Positions 33,552 through 43,400 of a stretch of 64,000 nt of DNA are shown here, piece after piece. The DNA comes from Pseudomonadota bacterium. GTDB taxonomy: Bacteria > Myxococcota_A > Polyangia > GCA-2747355. A model generated the notes under the pieces. The model was not told where the DNA came from and did not search any database. It saw nothing but the letters and a program-made list of their open reading frames with translations. The stretch covers positions 124,001-188,000 of the forward strand of contig JADJDT010000008.1 of assembly GCA_016702545.1 (NCBI GenBank), written 5' to 3'. Within the stretch, counting starts at the first letter, position 1, and every line of letters starts with the position of its first letter. The position numbers and the translations under genes were made by a program.

Positions 33552-34529
33552 TCAGCGCTCCTCGACCAGCGCGAGGAACACGTCCTCGAGCGAGGGCTCG
33601 ACCGAGCGCGCGCGCAGCGCCCCGTGGGCCCCGTCGGCCAGCAGCCGCTGCAGCCGCGCACCATCGAGGCGCGCTGGATCGACGCGCAGATGGGCCGCGG
33701 CGCCGAAGGGCTGCGCCCCCAGCACCCCGGGGTGGCGCCGTAGCTCGGGCAGCGCGGCGGCCACCTGCGGGCCCTCGACCAGGAACATGCTGCCGGCCAG
33801 GTGCTCGCGCTTGAGCGCGGCCGGTGTATCGAGCGCGACGAGGCGCCCAGCGGTCATCATGCCGATGCGGTGGCAGTACTCGGCCTCGTCCATGTAGTGC
33901 GTGGTGACGAAGACCGTCGTTCCGCCCGCGGCCAGCTCGCGAATCAGCCGCCAGAAGGTGCGGCGCGCCGCCGGGGCCACGCCGGCCGTCGGCTCGTCGA
34001 GGAAGAGGATGGCCGGTTCGTGCAACATCGCCGCGATCAGCGCCACGCGCTGGCGCAGGCCGCCCGGCAGGTCGCCGGTGCGCACGTCGCCCTGCGCCGC
34101 GAGCTCGACCCGCTCGAGCAGCGCGTCGATGCGCCGCGCCAGCGCCGCGCCGCCCAGCCCATAGGCGCCGCCGAAGAACTCGAGGTTCTCGCGCACGCGA
34201 AGATCGAGGTAGAGCGAGAAGCGCTGCGACATGTAGCCGATCGCGCGCTTGACGCGCTCGGGGTCGCGGGCGACGTCGGCGCCCGCCACGGTCGCCCGCC
34301 CGGCCGTCGGTGCCAGCAGCCCGCAGAGCATGCGGATCGTGGTCGACTTGCCGGCGCCGTTGGCGCCCAGATAGCCGAAGATCTCGCCGCGGGCGACCTT
34401 GAAGCTGACGTCGCGCACGGCGACGAACTCGCCGAAGCGCCGCGTGAGCTGCTCGGCGACGATCGCGGGCGCGCTCGCCGCGGGGGCACTCTGCGCGGGC
34501 GCGCTCGGCGTGGGTGTGGCGTCAGGCAT
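33552..34529 (-). CDS. ABC transporter ATP-binding protein (YbhF-like, single domain)
   Basis: A 325-residue ATPase. Walker A is GANGAGKSTT, the Q-loop region is GYMSQRFSLYLDL, Walker B is ILFLDEPTAG and the H-loop is VTTHYMDEAEYC. The signature motif is LPGGLRQRV rather than LSGGQ, an accepted variant in this subfamily. A C-terminal extension of about 80 residues follows. E. coli YbhF has two ATPase domains; here there is one, which would act as a homodimer. It overlaps the upstream Lnb-domain gene by eight bases. Confidence 0.9.
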   Translation of the reverse strand: MPDATPTPSAPAQSAPAASAPAIVAEQLTRRFGEFVAVRDVSFKVARGEIFGYLGANGAGKSTTIRMLCGLLAPTAGRATVAGADVARDPERVKRAIGYMSQRFSLYLDLRVRENLEFFGGAYGLGGAALARRIDALLERVELAAQGDVRTGDLPGGLRQRVALIAAMLHEPAILFLDEPTAGVAPAARRTFWRLIRELAAGGTTVFVTTHYMDEAEYCHRIGMMTAGRLVALDTPAALKREHLAGSMFLVEGPQVAAALPELRRHPGVLGAQPFGAAAHLRVDPARLDGARLQRLLADGAHGALRARSVEPSLEDVFLALVEER

Positions 34530-35868
34530 CGGTCCGACCCCGCGTGGCCCTGCCGCGCCGCGCGGGCCTGTCCGGGGCGTTGGCGCCGCCGGCCTGCGCC
34601 AGGCGATCGGCCCGCAGCGCGATCGCCACCTGCACCAGCAGCGCCGGCAGCAGGTAGGGCCACACCCGCTGGCCGGTGAAGGCCGCGGCCACCAGACCGA
34701 GCAGCGGCAGCGCGCTCAGCACGCGGAGGGCAACGCGGGACGCGAGGGCTCCGTGGCTCGCGCGGCGGGCCAAGAGCGGCAGGGCGAAGAGCAGCGGATG
34801 AAAGCCGAGCAGGTTGAGGTTGGCCGCGTAGTTGGGCGAGGGGCTGAGCGCGAAGAGCACCAGCAGCGTGCCCAAGCCCCCGGCGGCGATCGCCCACAGC
34901 GCCAGACCGACCCGCGCCAGCCGTCGCGCCTGGCGACCCTGTGGCCGCAGGGCCGGCAGCAGCCCGCAGCCCAGCCACAGCGCCAGCGCCAGCGCGATCC
35001 AGCCCCAGCCGCGCTCGAGGGGCGGCAGCGTGCGATCGTAGGGCACGGCGCCGCGCACCGCGGGGCGCCCGATCGTCACCCCCGGCGGCAGGCGCAGCGC
35101 GTCGCCCGCGAGGCGGGCATCCTCGAGCAGGTCTACCAACGCGATCGGCAGATAGGCCGCATCCCAACGCGAGAGCGGTCGATCGGCGAAGACGCTGTAG
35201 ACCAGGTTGACCGCCCAGCGGGTCAGCGGCACCTGGCGCAGGTGCAGATCGGAGATGACGCGAAAGCTGCGCCCGTCGGGTGTCCGGGCCATCGCGCGCC
35301 GCAGCGCGCCGTCGAAGATCTGGCCGTCGAGCAGGTCGCGCAGCTTGGTCGTGCAGTTGTTGATCAGCGAGTCGTAGGGAAACTCGCCCTCGCGCAGGGC
35401 CAGCGCCGCCTCGATCGTGCGCACCAGGCCGAGCGCCTGCACGCGCGACATCGTGATCGGCTGAGCGACGATCCAACGCCCGCGTCGCCGATAGCGCTCG
35501 AGCACGTCGGCGAAGGGCTCCGTCTTCAGCCGGTAGTAGGGCTGGGCCGTGACGTAGTGCCAGAGGAAGGCGCGGCCGTAGCGGAAGTGGCCCCAATCGA
35601 AGACGCGATCGTAGTCGGCCTCGCCGCGCGGGCCCGGCTCGAGGCGGATGCGCAGCGCGTTGTGCCCCCAGTGCGCGTAGAGGTGGGGACCCGGCGCGAT
35701 CGCCAGCACCTCGACGAGGGGCATGGTGCTCGCCTCGGCCCACGCCCGCCGCGGGGGCCCGCCGAAGGCCAGCAGCGCCAAGGCGAGCGCGGCGCGCCAG
35801 GGGCGCGAGGGGCGCGAGGGGCGCGCCGCGGCGGGTCGCGGCGATGGCTGGCGAAGGGCGTGCTGCAT
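34522..35868 (-). CDS. Lnb N-terminal domain (DUF4105) membrane protein
   Basis: A 448-residue protein. A signal peptide or first membrane segment (ALALALLAFGGPP) is followed by a periplasmic domain with HWGHNALRI (about residue 68) and NNCTTKLRDLLD (about 170). These are the His and Cys regions of the Lnb/DUF4105 domain, which has an NlpC/P60-like cysteine-enzyme fold. Residues 290-430 hold about five membrane segments. In Gram-positive bacteria Lnb makes lyso-form lipoproteins; in Gram-negative bacteria the domain's role is not settled. It is the first gene of an operon with an ABC-2 exporter. The many lipoproteins nearby make an envelope-lipid role plausible, but this is inference. Confidence 0.8.
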   Translation of the reverse strand: MQHALRQPSPRPAAARPSRPSRPWRAALALALLAFGGPPRRAWAEASTMPLVEVLAIAPGPHLYAHWGHNALRIRLEPGPRGEADYDRVFDWGHFRYGRAFLWHYVTAQPYYRLKTEPFADVLERYRRRGRWIVAQPITMSRVQALGLVRTIEAALALREGEFPYDSLINNCTTKLRDLLDGQIFDGALRRAMARTPDGRSFRVISDLHLRQVPLTRWAVNLVYSVFADRPLSRWDAAYLPIALVDLLEDARLAGDALRLPPGVTIGRPAVRGAVPYDRTLPPLERGWGWIALALALWLGCGLLPALRPQGRQARRLARVGLALWAIAAGGLGTLLVLFALSPSPNYAANLNLLGFHPLLFALPLLARRASHGALASRVALRVLSALPLLGLVAAAFTGQRVWPYLLPALLVQVAIALRADRLAQAGGANAPDRPARRGRATRGRTDA

Positions 35869-35984
35869 GCGTGGCCTCGAGAACAGGACGGCGCCAGCGC
35901 CGCCGGCGGAGTCTTACATCCGCGGCGGCCGCGCCCATACGAGAAATGGCAGGAGGCGATCGGGGCGGGCGAGGGGCGTGCCGC

Positions 35985-37589
35985 TCAGTACACCACCGCT
36001 CCCGGGCAGCGACGCTGCGCCTCGATGCGCGAGAGGATCGGCGTCTCGGAGGCCTTGCTGCTGCGCAGGCGCAACTCGACCTGCAGCAGGGGCTTGGTGG
36101 CGGACGCGCCGAGCGGGAGGGCCAGGTCTGCAGGCGGCCCCTGCGTGGGCTGCTTGGCAATCAGCACCCAGGGGGCCGTGGCCAGCCCCGCCGCGTCGTC
36201 GGCGGTCCTCGCGCGAACCTCGAGCGAGGTCGCGGCGGTGAGCGCCACGGTCCAGCTCAGCCGCTCCCAGCGCGCCTCGCCCGTGCAGCCGGTGAAGGTC
36301 TGGCGATAGCTCCCAAGACGTCCGGCGGCGTTGCGGAGCTGAAAGCCCGTCATGTCGCTGTAGGTGTAGGGCCCTCTGCCGACCGGCACCTGGTCGGTGG
36401 CGTAGGTCGTCGGGTGGATTCGGATCGCCGCGTCGTCGTCCTGGCTGATCGCCCAGATCATCCCGTCGAAATCGACCGCCATCCCGATCACACCCGAGGC
36501 CCCCAACGGAACGCTCTTGGTCCTCGTCATGGTCTCCATACCCGCTTGGATCACACGGTCCCCGGAAGCGATCCAGACCGAGCCGCTGGCATCGATGGCG
36601 AGGCCCTTGTTGTCGCTGCCGACGCTGGCCCGGTCCCAGGTGTCGGTCGTGGGGCTGTAGCGTGCCACGCAGTCATCGCGGCTGGTCCAGACGCGGCCCT
36701 GCGGATCGACGGCGATGCCATAGCTACAGGGCGGATCCTTGATCTGGGTCCAGCGCCGCGTGGGGATGTGGAGCTTGCCCGCCGTCTTGCCGTTGCTGAC
36801 GACCCAGAGGTTGTGCGCGCCGTCCACGGCCATGCCGTAGGGCTTCACTGGGCTGGTGTCGATCTCCCCGAGCTTGGCCCCCGTGGTCGCGTCGAGCTCG
36901 ACCAGCTTCTCGTGGTCGTAGAGGCCGATCCAGACGTGCGCGGAGAGCTCGCCCCTGGGCCCTTCTTCGGCGTCGAAGGCAGCGGCCCGCGGGGTCGACC
37001 CATCGGGTAGCGGCGTGTGCCAGAGCACGCAGCGGTCGTCGCCCCAGTCCCGCAGGTCAGTGCCGCTGGTCGAGCTGCCGCGACCGCTACCGGTGCAGCG
37101 GCTCGGGTCGGCGGCGATCTTGGTCGCCGAGGGCACTCGATGCCGATTGGCGACCACCACGTCGCCGTCCAGCGACACCGTCGTGCGCGAGGGGTCCGGA
37201 AGGGCTGGACCCGTGCGGTAGCGCGCCAGCTCCTTGAGCTGCCGCGTGTCGACCTTCGAGATCGTGCCCTCGTCGCTGTTGGCGACCCAGATCAGCGAGG
37301 CGCTGGAGCTCGTGCTGGCCGGCCCGAGCACGATGGCGCCGGAGGGGTCGAGCGCCACGCCGTCGGAGCCGTTGGCTCGCGGGTCGAAGGCGGTGCCCGT
37401 GCCGGGACCGGCCTGAGTGCCCGAGAGAGCGAGGTTTCCCCCGGCATCGCTGCGGACGACCGCACGGGCGTCGCCGCCGTCGGCGGGGCCCGTCGTCCCG
37501 CCCTCGCGACGGCCGCTAAGCGAGGACTGGCTGCAGCCCCCGAGCAACGACGCCAAGCAAAGACAGCACCCGATGCTTCGCGTTATCAC
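35985..37589 (-). CDS. lipoprotein with NHL/Vgb-like beta-propeller
   Basis: A 534-residue protein with a lipobox (CLASLLGGCSQ) and a low-complexity linker. The propeller repeats share the pattern of virginiamycin B lyase-like and NHL proteins: SLIWVANSDEGTISKVDT, KPYGMAVDGAHNLWVVSNG, CSYGIAVDPQGRVWTSRDD, NKGLAIDASGSVWIASGD and VIGMAVDFDGMIWAISQDD. The C-terminal 130 residues form a separate beta-rich domain. The GTG start follows AAAGGAG. It is an outer-membrane or periplasmic anchored protein that probably binds a ligand or partner; no catalytic role is shown. Confidence 0.82.
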   Translation of the reverse strand: MITRSIGCCLCLASLLGGCSQSSLSGRREGGTTGPADGGDARAVVRSDAGGNLALSGTQAGPGTGTAFDPRANGSDGVALDPSGAIVLGPASTSSSASLIWVANSDEGTISKVDTRQLKELARYRTGPALPDPSRTTVSLDGDVVVANRHRVPSATKIAADPSRCTGSGRGSSTSGTDLRDWGDDRCVLWHTPLPDGSTPRAAAFDAEEGPRGELSAHVWIGLYDHEKLVELDATTGAKLGEIDTSPVKPYGMAVDGAHNLWVVSNGKTAGKLHIPTRRWTQIKDPPCSYGIAVDPQGRVWTSRDDCVARYSPTTDTWDRASVGSDNKGLAIDASGSVWIASGDRVIQAGMETMTRTKSVPLGASGVIGMAVDFDGMIWAISQDDDAAIRIHPTTYATDQVPVGRGPYTYSDMTGFQLRNAAGRLGSYRQTFTGCTGEARWERLSWTVALTAATSLEVRARTADDAAGLATAPWVLIAKQPTQGPPADLALPLGASATKPLLQVELRLRSSKASETPILSRIEAQRRCPGAVVY

Positions 37590-37886
37590 GGCAGCTCCTT
37601 TCGTGCGGGGTTGGACTCCTTCGAATATGTGCCGAAAGCGGGGCCCGATCCACCGGCAAAGCCGGGTGCACCCCTGCGAGGCACCGGCCCGCGGAGCCTG
37701 AGGAGTCGCCCGACCCGCCGCTCGACGGCAGTCGCTCGACGACTCGCTTGAACCGAGCCCGCGCTTCGGCTAGGTTTCGCTCACGCCTCGCCGGCAGCCG
37801 TCGCGCCCCAACAGCGCGAGGGCGGCTGACGGGGCCCAGACCCTGCCCACGCCAAGGTCACGCGCAAGGACGGGCACGGTTCGCAG

Positions 37887-37959
37887 GCGGGATTAACTCA
37901 GTTGGTAGAGTGTCAGCTTCCCAAGCTGAATGTCGCGGGTTCGAACCCCGTATCCCGCT
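37887..37959 (+). tRNA. tRNA-Gly (CCC)
   Basis: Acceptor GCGGGAT pairs with ATCCCGC (37952-37958). The anticodon stem TCAGC/GCTGA has loop TTCCCAA, which reads CCC. The T-arm GGTTCGAACCC is canonical. CCA is not encoded. Confidence 0.94.
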
Positions 37960-38183
37960 CCGATCGTCGTCCGGATTGATGCTCGTCGGGCGCGCTCGAG
38001 CTCGCTAGCTCGCGCTGCGGCGCCGCTCGGCTCCCTACCCCAGCCCCGCATCAGCCCCGAATCGCCAGGCCCGGCCCAAGGCAGTGCCTGTGGGGCGGGC
38101 GGAGGACCCGCGCCCAGGCTGCCGGTTGCTCCTCTTGGGGCTCTCGCGTATGAGGGCTGCTCGAGGGTGGGGGTGGCTGGTGG

Positions 38184-40217
38184 TTGGACGGGCACGGTTC
38201 GGGGGGGGCTTGGGGTGCGAGCTGGGCGCTGCTCTTCGTAGGCGGCGCCGTGGTGGCGCTGCCGGGGGCGCTGCACGCCACAGGTCGCGAACGGAGCTCC
38301 GGCCCGCCGCCGGGTGAGCTGCAGGTGGCGCCGGTGCTTCGCGTCGCGGCGAAGCTGCCTGGCCTGCCGAAGGCGAGCACCCGCGCCCTCCTGCGCGTCG
38401 TGGACGGGCTCGTGAGGCTGGGCGACCTTCGCGACCTCGACACCTCGGGCGGCGTCTCGGCGGTGGTCCCCCGCATTCGGCGCGTGCACGACGAGCGGGT
38501 CGCGCTCCTTGAGCAGTATCTGACGCAGTGGCGAGAGGCCATCCAGGGCCGCGAGACGGACCCCCGCACACGGCCGCGACCGCTGGCGGTGGCGGTGGCG
38601 GCGGCCGCGCGCGACCCCGGCGGGCGATCGGGCGCCGCGGAGGCGGACCCCTGGCACCAGGTCGTCGCCCTCCTGCAGGTGGAGGCCGCCGGTGAGCGCT
38701 TCAGCGCCGATTCTTTGGCCTCGTTTCTCGAGCTGATGGGCCCGGCGGAGCAGGCGGCGCGGGGTGCGGGCCAGCGGGCGCGCCAGTGGGTGTCGCAGAC
38801 GAAGGCGCTCCTGGCCTGCAGTCCCCTGCAGGTGGACGGGGCTGGGACGCATGCCGGGGCCGGTGAGGCTCTCGTGGCCTGCCTGCGGGAGGTTGCGGAT
38901 CGCTTCCCGGCGCGCATCCTCGTGCGCCGCGCCGCCGTGGGTGACGCCCCCCTGGCCGGGCCTGTGGCCGACGACGACGATGTCTCCAGCTTCTCGACCC
39001 CGGGTCCCGAGTCCGAGGCCGGTCGTATCCGGCTGGCGCTCGAGGCCGCCTGCAATGCGACGCAGCGGGATGCTACGGACGCCGCGCTTGCCGTCCAGGC
39101 CTGGTGCCAGACGCTGCGCGAGCGGGCCGGCCTGACGAGCGGTCCCTTCGTCGTGCTCGGTCTGCCCCCCGACGACCAGCCGCTGAGGCAGGCGGCGGGT
39201 GTCGCTGGGCTTGGGCAGCCCGCCCGCGAGCTTGGGGACGACGCCGACTCGGGCAACCGCGGGCGCTACCGCAAGCAAGCGCCGCTGCTGCTCGCCGACC
39301 GTCTCGTGGTGGATGCCCTGGCTCAGGTCGCTCGCCTGCGACCCGCGGATGCTGTCGAGCTGAGGCGGCGCGCGGCCGTTCTGCTGAGGAGTGGCGGCCT
39401 GGCCGCGCCCGACCCGGCCTGGACGCTGAGTGACGTCCTCGGCGATCCCGCGCGCGTGGTGCTCACGCTGGGGCTCCACACCGAGGCGCGCCATCGGCCC
39501 AATCGGGAGCCGCGCTATGGCGCGAAGGCAGACCACTACCGCGCCGAGCATGAGCTGAGCATTTGGCGGGCACTGGGTCTGCTCGAGACCCTCGCGCGCG
39601 GCACACCCGAAGAGCCCGACCTGCGTTGGAGCTTCAGCCTCACCGACAGCAGCGAGCAGGGGGAGGACGGGCCTCAGGTCGTCAAGACCGTCCATGCCTG
39701 GGATGGCCAGCGGCCCCTCGCCATGCAGCACAGCGCCACCGGGCCGCGCTTCTGGCGCGGCTTCTGGGGTGACCCCCCGGTGGGACCGACCCGGCGCGTG
39801 GTCTTCGACGTCGCCCTGCAGGCGGCGATCGAGCTGCTCGCGGAACGGCAGGTGGCCAGCACGCTGAACGGAGCCGATCGCAGGCGCGCCGGCCTGGCGC
39901 TGCGTTCGTGGGTCCCCGACAGCGGCCTGCCCGTGGCCGAGATCCTCGGCCTGCGACTCGACGCCAGCGCCGATGACGCGCTCGCCCCCGCAGCCGGCGA
40001 GGACCCCCGCAGCGCGTCCGCGAGCCCCGACCCTGCCAGCGCATCGTTGGTGGCCGCCCAGGGCCAGCGCCTCGCCGAGGCGCTGCAGGCGCGGCTCGCT
40101 CGGCTGATCGAAGATCCGCCGCCGCACCTCGCGAGCCTCGGCTCCACGCTCGCGGGTTGCAGCATCGCCTTCGACCCGGACCACGCCAGCATCCGTCTGG
40201 TCGAGCGGGCTCCCTGA
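38184..40217 (+). CDS. exported protein of unknown function
   Basis: A 677-residue protein that I do not recognise. Residues 12-35 (SWALLFVGGAVVALPGALHA) look like a signal peptide, so it is probably periplasmic or surface-located. The rest is soluble, with helical stretches (VLRVAAKLPGLPKASTRALL; DRLVVDALAQVARLRPADAV) and a C-terminal part richer in strands (RWSFSLTDSSEQGEDGPQVV, TRRVVFDVALQAAIELLAER). The start is uncertain: an in-frame stop lies at 38151, and only TTG at 38184 or CTG at 38157 give the signal peptide. The antisense frame 37893-40280 is longer but has no credible domain. It is followed by a family 2 palindromic element. Confidence 0.6.
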   Translation: MDGHGSGGAWGASWALLFVGGAVVALPGALHATGRERSSGPPPGELQVAPVLRVAAKLPGLPKASTRALLRVVDGLVRLGDLRDLDTSGGVSAVVPRIRRVHDERVALLEQYLTQWREAIQGRETDPRTRPRPLAVAVAAAARDPGGRSGAAEADPWHQVVALLQVEAAGERFSADSLASFLELMGPAEQAARGAGQRARQWVSQTKALLACSPLQVDGAGTHAGAGEALVACLREVADRFPARILVRRAAVGDAPLAGPVADDDDVSSFSTPGPESEAGRIRLALEAACNATQRDATDAALAVQAWCQTLRERAGLTSGPFVVLGLPPDDQPLRQAAGVAGLGQPARELGDDADSGNRGRYRKQAPLLLADRLVVDALAQVARLRPADAVELRRRAAVLLRSGGLAAPDPAWTLSDVLGDPARVVLTLGLHTEARHRPNREPRYGAKADHYRAEHELSIWRALGLLETLARGTPEEPDLRWSFSLTDSSEQGEDGPQVVKTVHAWDGQRPLAMQHSATGPRFWRGFWGDPPVGPTRRVVFDVALQAAIELLAERQVASTLNGADRRRAGLALRSWVPDSGLPVAEILGLRLDASADDALAPAAGEDPRSASASPDPASASLVAAQGQRLAEALQARLARLIEDPPPHLASLGSTLAGCSIAFDPDHASIRLVERAP

Positions 40218-40254
40218 GCCCGCCGAGAGCCTTGGGTGCGCGCTGGGATGGTTC

Positions 40255-40436
40255 CTAGAGCGCCGATCAGGTTGAAGCACCTACTGCAACGAGCACTTGC
40301 GGGCGATCTCGGGCGGGCTCGTCGCTGCGCTGCTCGCGTTACTTCAAGTAGCGCTGCGCTGCTCGCTCCTCACGCGCCCGACCTCACCTCGCAACTGCTC
40401 GTTTCGTCACGGTGTTCAACCCGTTCGGTGCTCTAG
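40255..40436. repeat. CTAG-ended MITE-like element, family 2, copy E
   Basis: A 182-base element with long imperfect inverted ends. From the left: CTAGAGCGCCGATCAGGTTG; from the right (reverse complement): CTAGAGCACCGAACGGGTTG. Similarity continues inward for about 60 bases (for example AACGAGCACTTGCG against AACGAGCAGTTGCG). It contains no gene. The CTAG at 40433-40436 contains the TAG stop of the RCC1 lipoprotein gene. Confidence 0.85.
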
Positions 40437-43400
40437 AAGGTGACCTTGAGGTAGTAGAGGTCGGTGGCGGACCAGTCGGCGGTGGTCGCGCCCACGACGC
40501 GTACGTAGACGGTCTGCCGCGAGCCGTTGGTCCAGCTGAGCGACTCGGCGACGCCGGCACCGCCGGAGGCTCCCGTGGCCACCACCGTCGTGCCCGTGCT
40601 GCCCGTGCGGATCTCGATGTTGTAGTTCTTCCCGGCCGGCGGGCGCATCGTCACGTTGACCACCTTGCCGGCGGACAGGTTGCTCATCTTCCACCAATCC
40701 TGATCACCTGAGCTGCCGATCTTGGGCGTATAGATCGCGGCGCTGGTCAGCGCGCTCGCGCCGCCGTAGGCGTTGTTGCTGGTTTCCGCGTCGGTGACCG
40801 TGCAGCTCGGCGTGCAGCTCAGCGTGCCGCCACAGCCATCGGGCTGAGCGCCGCAGACGGGCTGGGCCAGCGTTGCACAGGTCGCCGGCGTGCAGCCGCC
40901 GACGCACTGACCGTTGACGTCGCAGGTGGCGGGCGAGGTGCAGCTGCCGCAGCTGCCCCCGCAGCCATTGTTGCCGCAGACCTTGCCGGCGCAGTTCGGC
41001 GTACAGCAGACACCGCAGTCCGCGCCGCACGAGCTGCAGGTCTCCCCCGCCTCACACTGTCCGTTGCCGCAGACGGCCGGCAGGGCGCCGCAGTCGGTGG
41101 CGCAGGTGGCGCTGCTTTCGGTGGCCGCCGTGTCGCAGCGACCATTGCCGCAGAGGTTACCCACCACAGTGCGCAGCGGGTCGCCCACCGGCCGGCAGTC
41201 GGGGCTGCAGGTAGCGCTGCTGCCCGTACATCCGACCGAGAAGACCTCCATGAAGGGATCGCACACGCCGTCGTTCAAGATCGCCGTGCAGTCGCCGACA
41301 CAGCTTCCGTAGAGCTTCTCGGCGAAGTCGCACACGCCGTCGCCGCAGGCGGGCACGGTCGCCGTGGGGAGGCCCGTGGCGCCAGAGGCACCCAGGCCCA
41401 GCTGCGCGAAGGCGTTGCCACCCCAGCAACGCAGCTCGCCGTTCGTCAGCCGCGCGCAGCTATGCGCGGTGCCGAGCGCCAGCTCGGTGGCGCTGCTGAT
41501 GCCGTTGACGGTCGTCGGCGTCAGCCGCGTCGTCGTCGTGTCGTCGCCGAGCTGCGCATTGTCGTTCTTGCCCCAGCAGCGCAGCGTGCCGTCCGTCAGG
41601 CGCGCGCAGCTGTGGTAGGCACCGAGCGCGAGCTCCACGACCCCGGTCAGGCCGCTCACCGCCACGGGCGTCTCCCGACTGGTCGTCGTGCCGTCACCGA
41701 GTTGGCCGTAGTCGTTGTTGCCCCAGCAGCGCAGAGACCCGTCTGCCGTGAGCCGGGCGCAGGCGTGGTAGCCCCCGAGCGCAATCGACGCGACACCGGT
41801 CAGCCCGCTGACGGCGACCGGCGTACGGCGCTCGGTAAACGTGCCGTCGCCGAGCTGACCCCAGTCGTTTTGCCCCCAACAACGCACCGAGCCGGCGCTC
41901 AGGCGCGCACAGCTATGCCAGGTGCCGAGCGCCACCTCGCTCACACCGGTCAGACTGCTGACCGCCACCGAGGTCGACCGCTTGGTGATCGTGCCGTCGC
42001 CGAGCTGCCCGAAGGTGTTGCTACCCCAGCAGCGCACGGTGCCGCCCGTCAGCAGGGCGCAGCTGGCGATACGTGCCGAGCGCGATCCCGGCGGCACCGG
42101 TCAGGCTCTTGACCACCACCGAGGTCAGGCTCGCGGTGGTCGTGGCGTTGCCGAGCTGCCCGTCGGCGTTCCTGCCCCAGCAGCGTACGGTGGCGTCGCC
42201 AAGGCGCGCGCAGCTATGGAAGCCGCCGAGCGCCAGCTCGGCGACGCTGGTCAGGCCGCTGACGACCGTCGTCGTCGGACGGTCCGTCTGGCTGCCGTCG
42301 CCGAGCTGCCCGTCGCTGTTCGATCCCCAACAGCGCGCCGACCCTGAGGCCAAGCGCGCACAGGTATGGTAGGCACCGAGGGTGCGCGGTAGGCGGTAGT
42401 CGGGGCAATCTGCCGCGCAGGAGACCGGTTCCTCAGCCCCGCTGCACTTGCCGTCGCCGCAGCTCGTGGTGCGGCAGTCGCTCGGGGTGAGCGTCGGCGC
42501 TTCGTTCTTGCCGCAGAGGCCGTCGCTCGCATCGCATCGCAGCACCGCGGCCGCCACTGGCGTCCAGCGGTCGATGCCGCTGCCGTCGCCGAGTTGGCCC
42601 GTGTAGTTCTTTCCCCAGCAGCAGCGTTCCGTCGGTGAGCCGCGCGCAGCTGTGCTGCGAGCCAGCCGCGAGCTCGGCGGCGGCGCTGAGGCCGCTGACC
42701 GCCACAGGCGTCTCGCGGTCGACGTTGGTCCCATCGCCGAGCTCGCCCTCGAAGTTGTAGCCCCAGCACCGCACCGCACCGCCGTTCAAGCGTGCACAGC
42801 TATGGTAGAGGCCGAGGCCGAGCTCGACGGCGCTCGTCACGCCGCTCACCGCCACGGGGGCCGAGCTGCTGTTCCAGGTGCCGTTGCCGAGCTGACCGTG
42901 GCTGTTGCGTCCCCAGCAGCGGACCGTGCCGTCGCTCAGCCGCGCACAACCATGTGATCCACCTGCTGCCAGCTCGGCGACCCCGGCCAGGCCGTTGACC
43001 GCGACGGCGGTGAGCTTGCCCATCGTCGTCCCGTCGCCGAGTTGGCCCCAGTTGTTGCCACCCCAGCAGCGCAAGGTCTGATCGCTCAGTCGGACGCAGC
43101 TGTGCGTCTCCCCCAGCGAGGCCTCGGCGACGCCGCCCAGGCCGGCCACCGCGAGGGCGGTGGACCGCGCGCTGGTGCTGCCGTCGCCGAGCTGGCCATT
43201 GGCGTTCTTGCCCCAGCAGCGCAACGATCCATCCCGCAGTCGCGCGCAACTGTGGTACGCGCCGAGTGAGACCTGCTCCACGGCGCTCAGGCCAGCGACC
43301 GGCGCCGCCGTCGACCGACTGACGGTCCCGCCGTCGCCCAGCTGGCCGTAGCTGTTGTTGCCCCAGCACCAGAGCGTGCCATCCCCGCGCCGCGCGCAGG

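Noticed and set aside
37893..40280. A 795-codon minus-strand frame longer than the plus-strand gene at 38184
   Set aside because: It starts inside tRNA-Gly sequence on the other strand, is rich in Arg, Gly and Gln, and has no signal peptide or domain. The plus-strand frame has a signal peptide and balanced composition.
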